DNA of 64,000 nt. It comes from Evansella caseinilytica (GTDB taxonomy: Bacteria > Bacillota > Bacilli > Bacillales > Salisediminibacteriaceae). The stretch spans positions 1 to 64,000 of the forward strand of contig NZ_FNPI01000001.1 of the NCBI RefSeq assembly GCF_900107275.1, given 5' to 3'. Of the stretch, positions 1 through 7,705 are shown piece by piece (the stretch's first letter is position 1; every line of letters starts with the position of its first letter). A program made the position numbers and the translations under genes. The notes below the pieces were generated by a model, which searched no databases, was not told the DNA's origin, and was given only the letters and a program-made list of their open reading frames with translations.

Positions 1-151
1 CAATTTCAGGTTTGAAATACTAGCTAAGCTGATACAAATGATAGTCTTATATTCTCTTAGAATATCTAGTGTTCCATAGAAAATAGCGAAGAGCCAAAAA
101 TATTTGCTTTTCGTAATTAGTTACCACGCTCAAAATGCGAGCTTGAGAGAG

Positions 152-209
152 TGAGTCTGGTCGAATTGAACCGTAATCGCGCGACCCGTAATCAAACTGA
201 CCAGACTCA
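152..209. repeat. Inverted repeat with internal direct repeats upstream of xylF
   Basis: TGAGTCTGGTC (152-162) is answered by its exact reverse complement GACCAGACTCA (199-209). The 36-base spacer contains CCGTAATC twice (171-178 and 186-193). The rest of 1-330 is GC-rich, repeat-like sequence with a C-rich stretch near 295-330, and I see no credible gene there. It could be a dispersed intergenic repeat or a binding region for the regulator of the transporter; the sequence does not decide. Confidence 0.6.
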
Positions 210-330
210 AAACGGGAGCATACGAGAGCCAGAGCGAGCCTGAGTCCCGCCAACCCGATTAAATCGCAATCATCACGCGCCCCATAATCTAAACAACCCT
301 CCCCCGAGGTCATCGCCCTTCCCCCACCCC

Positions 331-359
331 TTGCACCTTAAAAAATTACAGCCTATGCT
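331..359 (+). promoter_or_regulatory. Probable sigma-A promoter of xylFGH
   Basis: TTGCAC (331-336) and TATGCT (354-359) are separated by 17 bases. This predicts a start of transcription near 366, about 85 bases before the xylF start codon. Found by eye, not tested. Confidence 0.55.
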
Positions 360-372
360 AAAAAATCACCAG

Positions 373-386
373 TGAATGCGCTTACA
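373..386 (+). promoter_or_regulatory. cre-like CcpA site downstream of the xylF promoter
   Basis: TGAATGCGCTTACA matches the catabolite-responsive element consensus TGWNANCGNTNWCA at all but one position (T for A at position 5). It lies just after the predicted transcription start, where a bound CcpA would block expression. Glucose repression of pentose uptake is the expected logic in Bacillaceae. Confidence 0.6.
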
Positions 387-450
387 CGAAGGCAAAATGC
401 CCCATATACTTAAAGAGCAAGCAAAACAAGAAATGGAAAGGGGCAAGAAT

Positions 451-1629
451 ATGTTAAAAAAGGGGAAAGCATTATGGTTATTAGCTGCAGCGGTATGTTT
501 GGCGCTGGTACTGGCAGCTTGTTCAGGTGACACAGCCGGGGATGTTGAAGAAACAGATGGGGACACATCGGAAGAAGCCGGGACGAACACCGGTGAAGCA
601 GCAGGAGAAGGCAACCTTGATGTTGGAATAGTGTTGCCGACACGCGACGAGCCTCGCTGGGTGCAAGATGAGCAGCGTTTTAAAGATGCGTTAGCAGACT
701 CCCAATATACGACGGAAATTTTATTCAGCCAAGGGTCTTCCGCGAATGAATTGCAAAACGTAGAGACGTTGATCAGTAAAGGCATCGATGTATTAATTAT
801 CAGCCCGCATGACGGCGATGCAGCAGGTGCAGCGGCAGCAGCGGCGGCAGCGGAAGGAATTACGGTAATTTCCTATGACCGCTTAATTACCAACTCCGAT
901 GCGGTTGATTATTATGTGACGTTTGACAGTGTAGCCGTTGGCGCGGCCCAAGGGCAATACTTAATTGATAATGTCGAAGGAACAGGTGTACCGCTTTATC
1001 TTTATGCCGGTGCGGCATCCGACAACAATGCGTTCTTATTCTTTGAAGGGGCGTGGTCGGTACTGCAGCCGAAAATAGCTGACGGCACTTTTGTGATCGC
1101 CAACTCCAGCGAAGCGGAAGCGTTGGCAGATCAAGCAGAGCTGTCCCGTGACGAAATGGGCCGGGTATTAGGGCAAATCACAACAAACTGGGATCCGAAC
1201 GAAGCGATCAACAAAGCGCAAACACACTTAACAGCGGCAAGTGACGATTTAAAAGGTGATGTGGCGATTCTCGCGCCAAACGACGGTACAGCCCGTTCCA
1301 TCGCCGATACGTTTGCAACGGACAGTGATATCACAAGCTATGTTGTAACGGGACAAGATGCGGAGATGGCTTCCATTCAGTATATCATTGATGGAAAACA
1401 ATCGATGACGGTGTTTAAAGACGTACGCCGCTTAGTGGAGGATGCGATGGGGATGGCGATTGCACTCCTTGACGGCAACACTCCTGAAACAACAGGTGCT
1501 TATGATAACGGTGCCAAGGAAGTTCAAGCAATGCAATCGGAAGTAATCGTGGTCGACCAGGATAACGTGAAAGCGGAATTGATTGATTCCAGCTACTATG
1601 AAGCAAGCGACTTTACCGGCTTGGAATAA
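451..1629 (+). CDS. xylF: D-xylose-type ABC transporter, substrate-binding lipoprotein
   Basis: Extracellular sugar-binding protein of the CUT2 (ribose/xylose) family, 392 aa. The start at 451 is chosen because GGAAAGGGGC lies just upstream and it leaves a compact lipoprotein signal: charged LKKGK, a hydrophobic core, and lipobox LAAC with the lipid-bearing Cys24. An acidic Gly/Glu/Thr-rich linker (about 26-52) precedes the periplasmic-binding-protein type 1 domain. Motifs SKGIDVLIISPHDG, VISYDRL and GQDAE are typical of XylF/ChvE-like proteins. It heads the operon xylF-xylG-xylH. The second lipoprotein at 9467 is a paralogue. The family is clear; D-xylose as substrate is inferred from resemblance and from the neighbouring sensor and alpha-xylosidase genes. 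Confidence 0.85.
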   Translation: MLKKGKALWLLAAAVCLALVLAACSGDTAGDVEETDGDTSEEAGTNTGEAAGEGNLDVGIVLPTRDEPRWVQDEQRFKDALADSQYTTEILFSQGSSANELQNVETLISKGIDVLIISPHDGDAAGAAAAAAAAEGITVISYDRLITNSDAVDYYVTFDSVAVGAAQGQYLIDNVEGTGVPLYLYAGAASDNNAFLFFEGAWSVLQPKIADGTFVIANSSEAEALADQAELSRDEMGRVLGQITTNWDPNEAINKAQTHLTAASDDLKGDVAILAPNDGTARSIADTFATDSDITSYVVTGQDAEMASIQYIIDGKQSMTVFKDVRRLVEDAMGMAIALLDGNTPETTGAYDNGAKEVQAMQSEVIVVDQDNVKAELIDSSYYEASDFTGLE

Positions 1630-1695
1630 ACGATTACAAGAAGCGCGATGACGAAACTGGGCTGTGAACAGCAATCATTTTTTTTAAAAAAGGTA

Positions 1696-1789
1696 TAAGG
1701 GCAATGGCTCCGCACGCTGCATGTCCGATAGGAAACAACCGCTCCTATCGGGCTTTTGAAAAAAAGCGGCGGCTTCGTTCATTACTTCA
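1696..1789 (-). repeat. Dispersed repeat, family B fragment
   Basis: The stretch from GGGCAATGGCTCCG to TTCGTTCATTACTTC is a diverged reverse-orientation copy of the element at 4624-4757: the same order of GGCAATGG, a Pu-CCGCTC block, a TCGGGCTTTTGAAAA block and TTCGTTCATT. The terminal GTTCAAAAAG hairpin is missing. It sits between xylF and xylG. Confidence 0.6.
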
Positions 1790-1830
1790 GGGGTGTCTCA
1801 AAAGGGAAACACACCCTTTTAAGATACCTC
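1790..1830 (+). terminator. Stem-loop between xylF and xylG, possible attenuator
   Basis: GGTGTCTCAAAAGGG pairs with CCCTTTTAAGATACC around a short loop, with one mismatch and G-U pairs, and without a strong T-run. The arms match the terminator at 19658. In binding-protein operons such a structure commonly keeps the binding protein more abundant than ATPase and permease by partial termination or by protecting the upstream mRNA 3' end. That role is inferred. Confidence 0.5.
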
Positions 1831-1871
1831 TGTTTCGCCCTTTTAACGCATGCGATGAAGGTGGGAGGATA

Positions 1872-3392
1872 ATGGCGGAATATATTCTTGAAATGCATGA
1901 TATCACAAAACAATTTCCAGGCGTGAAAGCATTGAGTGATGTGAATTTCAAGGTGGAAAAAGGCGAGATTCATTGCTTAATAGGCGAGAACGGTGCAGGA
2001 AAGTCGACGTTAATGAAAGTATTAAGCGGAGTTTATCCTTACGGCGAGTATGAAGGGGACATCGTTTATGAAGGGAAAGTGCAGCAATTCAATAAAATCA
2101 GTGACAGCGTAGATGCAGGAATCGCCATTATTTACCAGGAATTAGCGTTATTTCCTGACCTGTCCGTCTATGAAAATATTTATATTGGCAATGAAGTGAA
2201 AAACGGCGGCGTGATCAACTGGAATCAGACGATTGTCAAAGCAAAGAAAATGTTAAATAAAGTAAATCTAAAAGTGAATCCGGAAGTTTTAATAAAAGAT
2301 TTAGGAGTGGGAAAACAGCAGTTGGTGGAGATCGCCAAGGCATTGAGTAAAAATGTCAAGCTCCTCATCCTCGATGAGCCAACCGCAGCACTGAACGAGG
2401 ACGACAGTGAGAATTTGCTGCAGCTGATCAAGGAACTGAAGAAGCAGGGAATTACATGCATCATGATTTCACATAAGCTGAAGGAAGTCGTTGCCATTGC
2501 CGATAAAGCAACCGTCTTACGTGATGGGCAAACCATTTGTACTTTGGACGCGAAAAAAGGGGAGATGGAAGAACGCACGATTATTAAGCATATGGTCGGC
2601 CGTGAAATAAATGATATTTATCCAAAGCGGCCGGAGAAAAATATCGGCGACAAAGTATTGGAATTGCGCCATTGGTCGGCTTATGATCCGCAGCTTGGCA
2701 GATCCGTTGTGAAAAAAGCAGATTTGCATTTGCGAAAAGGAGAAATTATCGGCATTGCCGGATTAATGGGATCCGGCCGGACGGAATTAGCTTTAAGTAT
2801 TTTCGGCAACCCGAAAAATTATAAATTGTATGGGGAGCTTATTTTAGAAGGAGACCAAAAAAAGTTTAACCACACAGGCGAGGCAATTAAAGCAGGAGTT
2901 GCCTATGTGACAGAGGATCGAAAAGGCAACGGACTTTTTCTTATTCAAAATATTACCAATAACGTATCTGCAGCGAAGCTGACAGGAATTGCAAAAAACG
3001 GCGTGATCAATGATAACGAAGAAATCAGAGTCGCCGAGCATTATAAAAACTCTCTCCACATTAAAGCGTCTTCCATTGAACAGCTAGTCGGCAAGCTTAG
3101 CGGCGGTAATCAACAAAAGGTGTCCCTTGGCAAATGGCTTTTTGTCGGTCCGAAAGTGCTTATCCTGGATGAGCCCACCCGCGGCATTGATGTCGGGGCG
3201 AAATTTGAAATATATACGGTAATGAATACGCTTATCGAACAAGGATTAAGTATTATTATGATTTCTTCCGAGCTGGGGGAAGTGTTAGGAATGAGTGATC
3301 GTGTCTACGTGATGGCTGACGGCAAAATAAAAGGTGAATTGTCAGCTGACGAGGCGGACCAAGAAAAAATCATGGAGCTTGCTACGCAATAG
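1872..3392 (+). CDS. xylG: D-xylose-type ABC transporter, ATP-binding protein
   Basis: Cytoplasmic energising subunit of the CUT2 importer, 506 aa with two fused ABC domains. N-terminal half: Walker A GENGAGKST, signature region LGVGKQQLVEIAKAL, Walker B LLILDEPTAAL. C-terminal half: the degenerate Walker A GLMGSGRTEL usual in this family, LSGGNQQKVSLGKWL, and VLILDEPTRGIDVGAKFEI. The start at 1872 follows GGGAGGAT and gives the usual N-terminus; the longer open frame upstream runs through repeat DNA and is not believed. The stop is followed at once by the xylH ribosome site. Family assignment is firm; xylose specificity comes from context. Confidence 0.88.
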   Translation: MAEYILEMHDITKQFPGVKALSDVNFKVEKGEIHCLIGENGAGKSTLMKVLSGVYPYGEYEGDIVYEGKVQQFNKISDSVDAGIAIIYQELALFPDLSVYENIYIGNEVKNGGVINWNQTIVKAKKMLNKVNLKVNPEVLIKDLGVGKQQLVEIAKALSKNVKLLILDEPTAALNEDDSENLLQLIKELKKQGITCIMISHKLKEVVAIADKATVLRDGQTICTLDAKKGEMEERTIIKHMVGREINDIYPKRPEKNIGDKVLELRHWSAYDPQLGRSVVKKADLHLRKGEIIGIAGLMGSGRTELALSIFGNPKNYKLYGELILEGDQKKFNHTGEAIKAGVAYVTEDRKGNGLFLIQNITNNVSAAKLTGIAKNGVINDNEEIRVAEHYKNSLHIKASSIEQLVGKLSGGNQQKVSLGKWLFVGPKVLILDEPTRGIDVGAKFEIYTVMNTLIEQGLSIIMISSELGEVLGMSDRVYVMADGKIKGELSADEADQEKIMELATQ

Positions 3393-3404
3393 GAGGTTAT
3401 GGAG

Positions 3405-4580
3405 ATGAAATTTGTAAATGAAGCAAGTACGTTAATCAAAGATAATATAAGAGATTATGGAATGTATATTGCTTTATTTGTCATTATGCTGACGTTTAAT
3501 ATTTTGACGGATGGATTATTTATGTCTTCCCGAAACATCAGTAATTTATTTGATTCAGCAGGATATATCGCTGTCCTGGCTGTTGGCATGACACTGGTCA
3601 TTGTTATTCGCCATATTGATTTATCCGTCGGTTATGTAGCAGGTTTTCTTGGTGCGATTGCCGCGATATTACTCATGCATTATGGCATTCCTGTATACGT
3701 TGTCATTCCGATGATATTACTGTTCGGGATTGCCATTGGTTCACTCAATGGTTTTCTCATTGCACAGCTCGGTATTCCAGCCTTTGTTGCTTCATTAGCG
3801 GGAATGCTGATTTTCCGCGGGGCACTGCTGCAAGTGACCGAGGGAACAGGAACCATTATCATTCAAAATAATACATTTAACGCGTTAGGAAATGGCTTTA
3901 TTCCCTCGATTGCAAAAGTAAATGATCTCCACCTGTTATCTTTAATCGTCGGCCTTTTAGGGATTGCCATATATATATACAGTGAGATAAAGACGAGGCG
4001 CGATAAACAAAAATATAACTTTGACGTCGTTTCACCAAGCATTTTTATGTTAAAACTAGTGTTTGTTTCCGCTATCATCGGGTATGTCACATGGGTATTG
4101 GCAGGATACAACGGCTTTTCATGGACGATGATGATTGTATTGGCGGTGGTGATGATCTATCATTTCATTACAACCAAAACAGTGCTTGGCAGACAAATTT
4201 ATGCCGTGGGCAGCAACCCGGAAGCGGCTCACCTAAGTGGAATAAATGTGAAAAAAGTTACTTATATTGTGATGGCATCGATGTCGATGTTGGCTGCGCT
4301 CTCAGGTATTCTTTATACAGCGCGTCTGCAATCAGCGACGACAACAGCCGGTATGCTGTTTGAACTGGATGCAATTGCGGCGGCTTACGTCGGCGGGGTA
4401 TCTTCAGCAGGCGGTGTCGGTAAAGTCACTGGCGCCATTATTGGCGCGGTTGTCATGGCTTCGTTAACAAACGGGATGAATTTGCTCGGTGTCGGTATTT
4501 CGTATCAATATATGATTCGCGGCGGTGTACTGGCTGGTGCAGTTATATTTGATGTGTTAACACGTAAAAAAGGTAAATAG
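3405..4580 (+). CDS. xylH: D-xylose-type ABC transporter, permease
   Basis: Integral membrane subunit of the CUT2 importer, 391 aa with about ten hydrophobic segments. It has the BPD_transp_2 features DLSVGYVAGF near the N-terminus and AIAAAYVGGVSSAGGVGKVTGAI near the C-terminus (GG-rich loop contacting the ATPase). The start at 3405 is preferred over the ATG at 3399, because AGGAGG (3391-3396) is eight bases from the former and only two from the latter. Last gene of the operon; a terminator hairpin follows at 4592. Confidence 0.85.
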   Translation: MKFVNEASTLIKDNIRDYGMYIALFVIMLTFNILTDGLFMSSRNISNLFDSAGYIAVLAVGMTLVIVIRHIDLSVGYVAGFLGAIAAILLMHYGIPVYVVIPMILLFGIAIGSLNGFLIAQLGIPAFVASLAGMLIFRGALLQVTEGTGTIIIQNNTFNALGNGFIPSIAKVNDLHLLSLIVGLLGIAIYIYSEIKTRRDKQKYNFDVVSPSIFMLKLVFVSAIIGYVTWVLAGYNGFSWTMMIVLAVVMIYHFITTKTVLGRQIYAVGSNPEAAHLSGINVKKVTYIVMASMSMLAALSGILYTARLQSATTTAGMLFELDAIAAAYVGGVSSAGGVGKVTGAIIGAVVMASLTNGMNLLGVGISYQYMIRGGVLAGAVIFDVLTRKKGK

Positions 4581-4591
4581 ATCACTGCATC

Positions 4592-4620
4592 AGAGGGATC
4601 AACGGTCCCTCTCTTTCTAT
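4592..4620 (+). terminator. Terminator of xylFGH
   Basis: AGAGGGA (4592-4598) and TCCCTCT (4606-4612) form a seven-base-pair stem with a seven-base loop, followed by the pyrimidine-rich CTTTCTATT. Confidence 0.7.
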
Positions 4621-4623
4621 TAG

Positions 4624-4757
4624 TGTTTGTTCCAAAAGATCGGTTTTTATCTTTTTGAACAAGCACGAAGCAATGAGTGGAGCCGATGCATTCTTTTAAA
4701 GCCGGCTATGAGTGGGGTTCTCGTAGTCGGCGCATCAAGCGGAACCATTGCCTTTTC
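4624..4757 (+). repeat. Dispersed repeat, family B
   Basis: Begins with the hairpin GTTCCAAAAGATCG...ATCTTTTTGAAC, then a body with CACGAAGCAATGAGTGGAGC, GCCGGCTATGAGTGGGGTTC and GCGCATCAAGCGGAACCATT. Related copies: 1696 (-), 9234 (+), 10575 (-), 34506 (+) and 46489 (-). No gene is seen in 4581-5267. Confidence 0.8.
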
Positions 4758-4928
4758 TATATAATGTTTTTTCAAGGCTGCTTTTCATAACTGCTGGTGC
4801 TGTTGGATCGTTTTTTTTCTTAGTTAAAATTTAATCCTTTGAAGTGAAAATAACTAAACCAATATTTTCCTTTCTCAAATAATATGGAACAGTGGTAATA
4901 TAGATCTACAGTCGATCTTTGTTAGATA

Positions 4929-5243
4929 AGAGGAAGTTCAAAAAGTCCGGGAAACAGCGCCTGCGAATCTCATCGTTGCGTTGCCTCTGTGCTGCTCACG
5001 TACGTTTCTGTGTACGCTACGCTGCTCGAGCCTGCCGCGCCTTGACCTTCTTGTCGCTGTTATGTCCTCCTTTTTGAACACATATTTATCAGAGGAAGTT
5101 CAAAAAGTCCGGGAAACAGCGCCTGCGAATCTCATCGTTGCGTTGCCTCTGTGCTGCTCACGTACGTTTCCGTGTACGCTGCGCTGCTCGAGCCTGCCGC
5201 GCCTCGACCTTCTTGTCGCTGTGATGTCCTCCTTTTTGAACAC
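4929..5243 (+). repeat. Tandem pair of family A repeats
   Basis: Two copies of a roughly 153-base element (4929-5081 and 5091-5243) lie head to tail with a 162-base period. Reading them against each other I count four substitutions. Each has GTTCAAAAAG near its left end and CTTTTTGAAC at its right end, a perfect terminal inverted repeat. The bodies are GC-rich and contain GCGCCTGCGAATCTCATCG and CACGTACGTTTC. An open frame crosses both copies and yields the same peptide twice; that is the repeat being translated, not a gene. The second copy ends about 25 bases before the sensor operon's first start codon. Confidence 0.9.
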
Positions 5244-5267
5244 GTACTGTAGAGAGGTGTGATGTCA

Positions 5268-6245
5268 ATGCGCAAACTTGTAACCGCTTTACTTGTTATG
5301 ACATTCTTTATTTTAGCCTATTTTACTTTCACCTCTGCGGAGAGAGTTGTTCGGTCTGATTGGCAGGAACCGTTACCGCTAAGTCAAGTGGATCAGCAGC
5401 ACCGCCTTGTTTTGATCACGCAGGATATTGATACCCCATTTTGGGATGCTGTCGCAAAAGGAGCGCGGTCACAGGCGGAGCAAGATGGTGCAATTATTGA
5501 GATATTAGGAAATTACGGGCATGACGAAGAAGATTTTTTACGAAATCTGGAGCTGGCGATTCACTCGAAAGTAGACGGTATTATTGTGCAGGGACTTGAT
5601 ACTGTTGAGTTTAAGGAATTAACGAAAGTGAAGGCGGCGTTTTACAGCATTCCGATTATTACCATTGCCAATGACGTGCCGATGGAAGAAAGCTTGCGCC
5701 GAACCTATGTCGGATCACCTCAGTATGAAGCGGGACAGATGCTTGCCGAACAGCTTGTTAAAGATATGGGAGAATCCGGGGAAATTATATTGTTTTATGA
5801 TCAAAAGCAACATTATTATCAGGAGCAGCGAAGAGAAGGAATGGAGTCTGTCCTGAAACGCTATCCGGATATCACGGTGATTCCGACAGCAACAACGGAT
5901 GTCAAAGACGACATCGTAGCGACTACGCAGGAGCTGCTGAATGATTATCCAAACATCGACGGTTTTATCGCGGTGAATGCTAATATTGCCCCGGGAATGA
6001 TTCAGGAGATCAGTAGAAGGCGGCAGGTTGAATCAGTATATATTTATACTTTCGATGATCATGCAGAGATTTTGCCGTTATTGCGGCAAGGTAAGCTGGA
6101 TGCGGTGATTGGGCAAGCGCCGGAAGAAATGGGACGATTGAGTGTTCAGTTGATTGTGGAGTGGTTGAATGGGGAAACCGTGCCGCTCGATTTTGACGGC
6201 TACTTCACGGATATTACGATTTTGAAAGCGGCGGATGTGCGATGA
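5268..6245 (+). CDS. Membrane-anchored sugar-binding sensor protein (XylFII-like)
   Basis: Periplasmic-binding-protein type 1 domain of the ribose/galactose-binding class, about 325 aa. It carries an N-terminal hydrophobic segment (VTALLVMTFFILAYFTF) without a lipobox, so it is probably held in the membrane and faces outward. Motifs include LVLITQDIDTPFWDAVAKGA, VDGIIVQGLD and ITIANDVP. The start at 5268 suits AGAGAGG (5251-5257); GTG 5259 and ATG 5262 are also in frame. The stop overlaps the kinase start (ATGA). A binding protein fused by operon to a LytS-type kinase and YesN regulator matches the XylFII-LytS-YesN xylose sensor described in Clostridium beijerinckii. Sensing, rather than transport, is the inferred role. 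Confidence 0.75.
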   Translation: MRKLVTALLVMTFFILAYFTFTSAERVVRSDWQEPLPLSQVDQQHRLVLITQDIDTPFWDAVAKGARSQAEQDGAIIEILGNYGHDEEDFLRNLELAIHSKVDGIIVQGLDTVEFKELTKVKAAFYSIPIITIANDVPMEESLRRTYVGSPQYEAGQMLAEQLVKDMGESGEIILFYDQKQHYYQEQRREGMESVLKRYPDITVIPTATTDVKDDIVATTQELLNDYPNIDGFIAVNANIAPGMIQEISRRRQVESVYIYTFDDHAEILPLLRQGKLDAVIGQAPEEMGRLSVQLIVEWLNGETVPLDFDGYFTDITILKAADVR

Positions 6246-7705
6246 ATACAATTCAAAAGAAGGTATTAACGCTGACAACGGTTGTCGTTTTGATCATGAT
6301 GACAATCTGGATAGCGTTAACCTATTACAACCGGCAAACCCAAGTGCAATATAACGCGATATTACAGCGATACTTAATATTAAATGAAGTGAACGTGGCC
6401 AGCCAGCACTTAATAACGGATTTGAATAATTATTTATCTATGCCGTCATCCACTAATTTAGAAAAAATCAGCCTTGGAAAAGAGAATCTTCGTTCCAGTG
6501 AATTGGAAATTTGGCAGCTTGGGCATCAGGAAAATGAATTTGAATTGGTCAATTATATTAACTTAATGGGTAGCTTGATTGAAACCATTGACCGCGCGAT
6601 CAGCCTGCATACTCAGCAGGATTCGGAGGCTGCTTCGCGTGAATTTAATGATGCCGCGCGGATTGCCAATTACATTTCCGACACAACCTTAGCCCTAGTA
6701 GACAAAGAATTGAAGACATATGATGCGTTTTATCGCAGTATTATTGAGCAATCGGCGGAATTGAATCAATTGGGAATCTGGCTGCTTTTATTCTTAACCT
6801 TTAGTTTGATCGTTGTCATGTATACATTGTCAAGAAGTATTACCCGGCCGATTAATCAGTTGACAGAAGCGGCTAATGCGTTATCAAGGGGGGAGTTCGA
6901 TTCGGAGGTCCAAGTTGACTCGAAGGATGAGCTTGCATTTTTAGCCAAGACATTTAACCGGATGCGCTTAAATATCAATAATTTAATTTCTGAGATTCAA
7001 ATGAAAGCACAATTGGAGAAGGAGCTGCAGGAAAATAAGCTACTGCTTCAAGAAAGTCAATTTCGAAGCCTGCAGAGTCAAATCAATCCGCACTTTCTTT
7101 TTAATACGTTAAATACGATTTCGAAAAAAGCATACTTGGAGGGGGCTGCTCAAACGAGTGATTTGCTGGTTAATATCGCCGGATTGCTTCGCTATAATTT
7201 AAAACGCCTGAACCGCTCGGTGACATTATATGAGGAAGTAACCGTGTTAAAGCAATATATTGATATCCAGAAAAACCGGTTTACTGACCGCTTTCAGTTT
7301 AATGAAGAAATCGACGATACGGCGTTATCTATTCCGATTCCCGCATTAACCTTGCAGCCGATTATAGAAAATGCCGTGATTCACGCCATTGAACCTCAGG
7401 AAGACGGCGGGATGATTGCTTTCCGGGTGAAAGATCAGCAGGATATTGTTTTAATAGAAATCGAAGATGATGGTCCGGGGATGTCGGATCAAAAGGCGAA
7501 GCAATTACTGGAAGGATTAATTGTACCGAAGGAAGGACACTCGACAGGTATTGGCTTTACGAATGTCATTAAGCGCTTGCGCATTTTTTATGGCCGTGAT
7601 GACTTAGTCAATATTGAGAGCGAGATTGGCCAAGGGACAAAAATTTCTTTACTGATTCCAAAGCAAAGGGGGATGGCATCAGGTGGTGAAGCTGCTGATT
7701 GTTGA
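6242..7705 (+). CDS. Sensor histidine kinase, LytS/YesM type
   Basis: 487 aa. Membrane segments at about 10-28 and 177-197 flank an extracellular helical region. A HAMP linker follows (RSITRPINQLTEAANALSRG), then the His_kinase domain with QSQINPHFLFNTLNTI carrying the phospho-acceptor His, and a HATPase_c domain with PIIENAVIHAI (N box), EDDGPGMS (G1) and HSTGIGFTNV (G2). The ligand domain is probably the separate protein encoded just upstream, with which it overlaps by four bases. It should phosphorylate the response regulator encoded next, whose start lies inside this gene. Confidence 0.88.
   Translation: MNTIQKKVLTLTTVVVLIMMTIWIALTYYNRQTQVQYNAILQRYLILNEVNVASQHLITDLNNYLSMPSSTNLEKISLGKENLRSSELEIWQLGHQENEFELVNYINLMGSLIETIDRAISLHTQQDSEAASREFNDAARIANYISDTTLALVDKELKTYDAFYRSIIEQSAELNQLGIWLLLFLTFSLIVVMYTLSRSITRPINQLTEAANALSRGEFDSEVQVDSKDELAFLAKTFNRMRLNINNLISEIQMKAQLEKELQENKLLLQESQFRSLQSQINPHFLFNTLNTISKKAYLEGAAQTSDLLVNIAGLLRYNLKRLNRSVTLYEEVTVLKQYIDIQKNRFTDRFQFNEEIDDTALSIPIPALTLQPIIENAVIHAIEPQEDGGMIAFRVKDQQDIVLIEIEDDGPGMSDQKAKQLLEGLIVPKEGHSTGIGFTNVIKRLRIFYGRDDLVNIESEIGQGTKISLLIPKQRGMASGGEAADC

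Noticed and set aside
47-313. 88-codon minus-strand open frame with DYGS-type repeats
   Set aside because: It runs through GC-rich repeat DNA upstream of xylF and simply translates the repeated CCGTAATC units; no ribosome site.
4929-5243. CRISPR-like direct repeats
   Set aside because: There are only two long copies with a nine-base spacer, inverted ends and scattered relatives; this is an interspersed element, not an array, and no cas genes are present.
4981-5262. 93-codon + strand open frame with an internally repeated peptide
   Set aside because: It is the translation of the two family A repeats. The same peptide appears from the reverse copy at 39122-39340. It has no ribosome site and no independent conservation.
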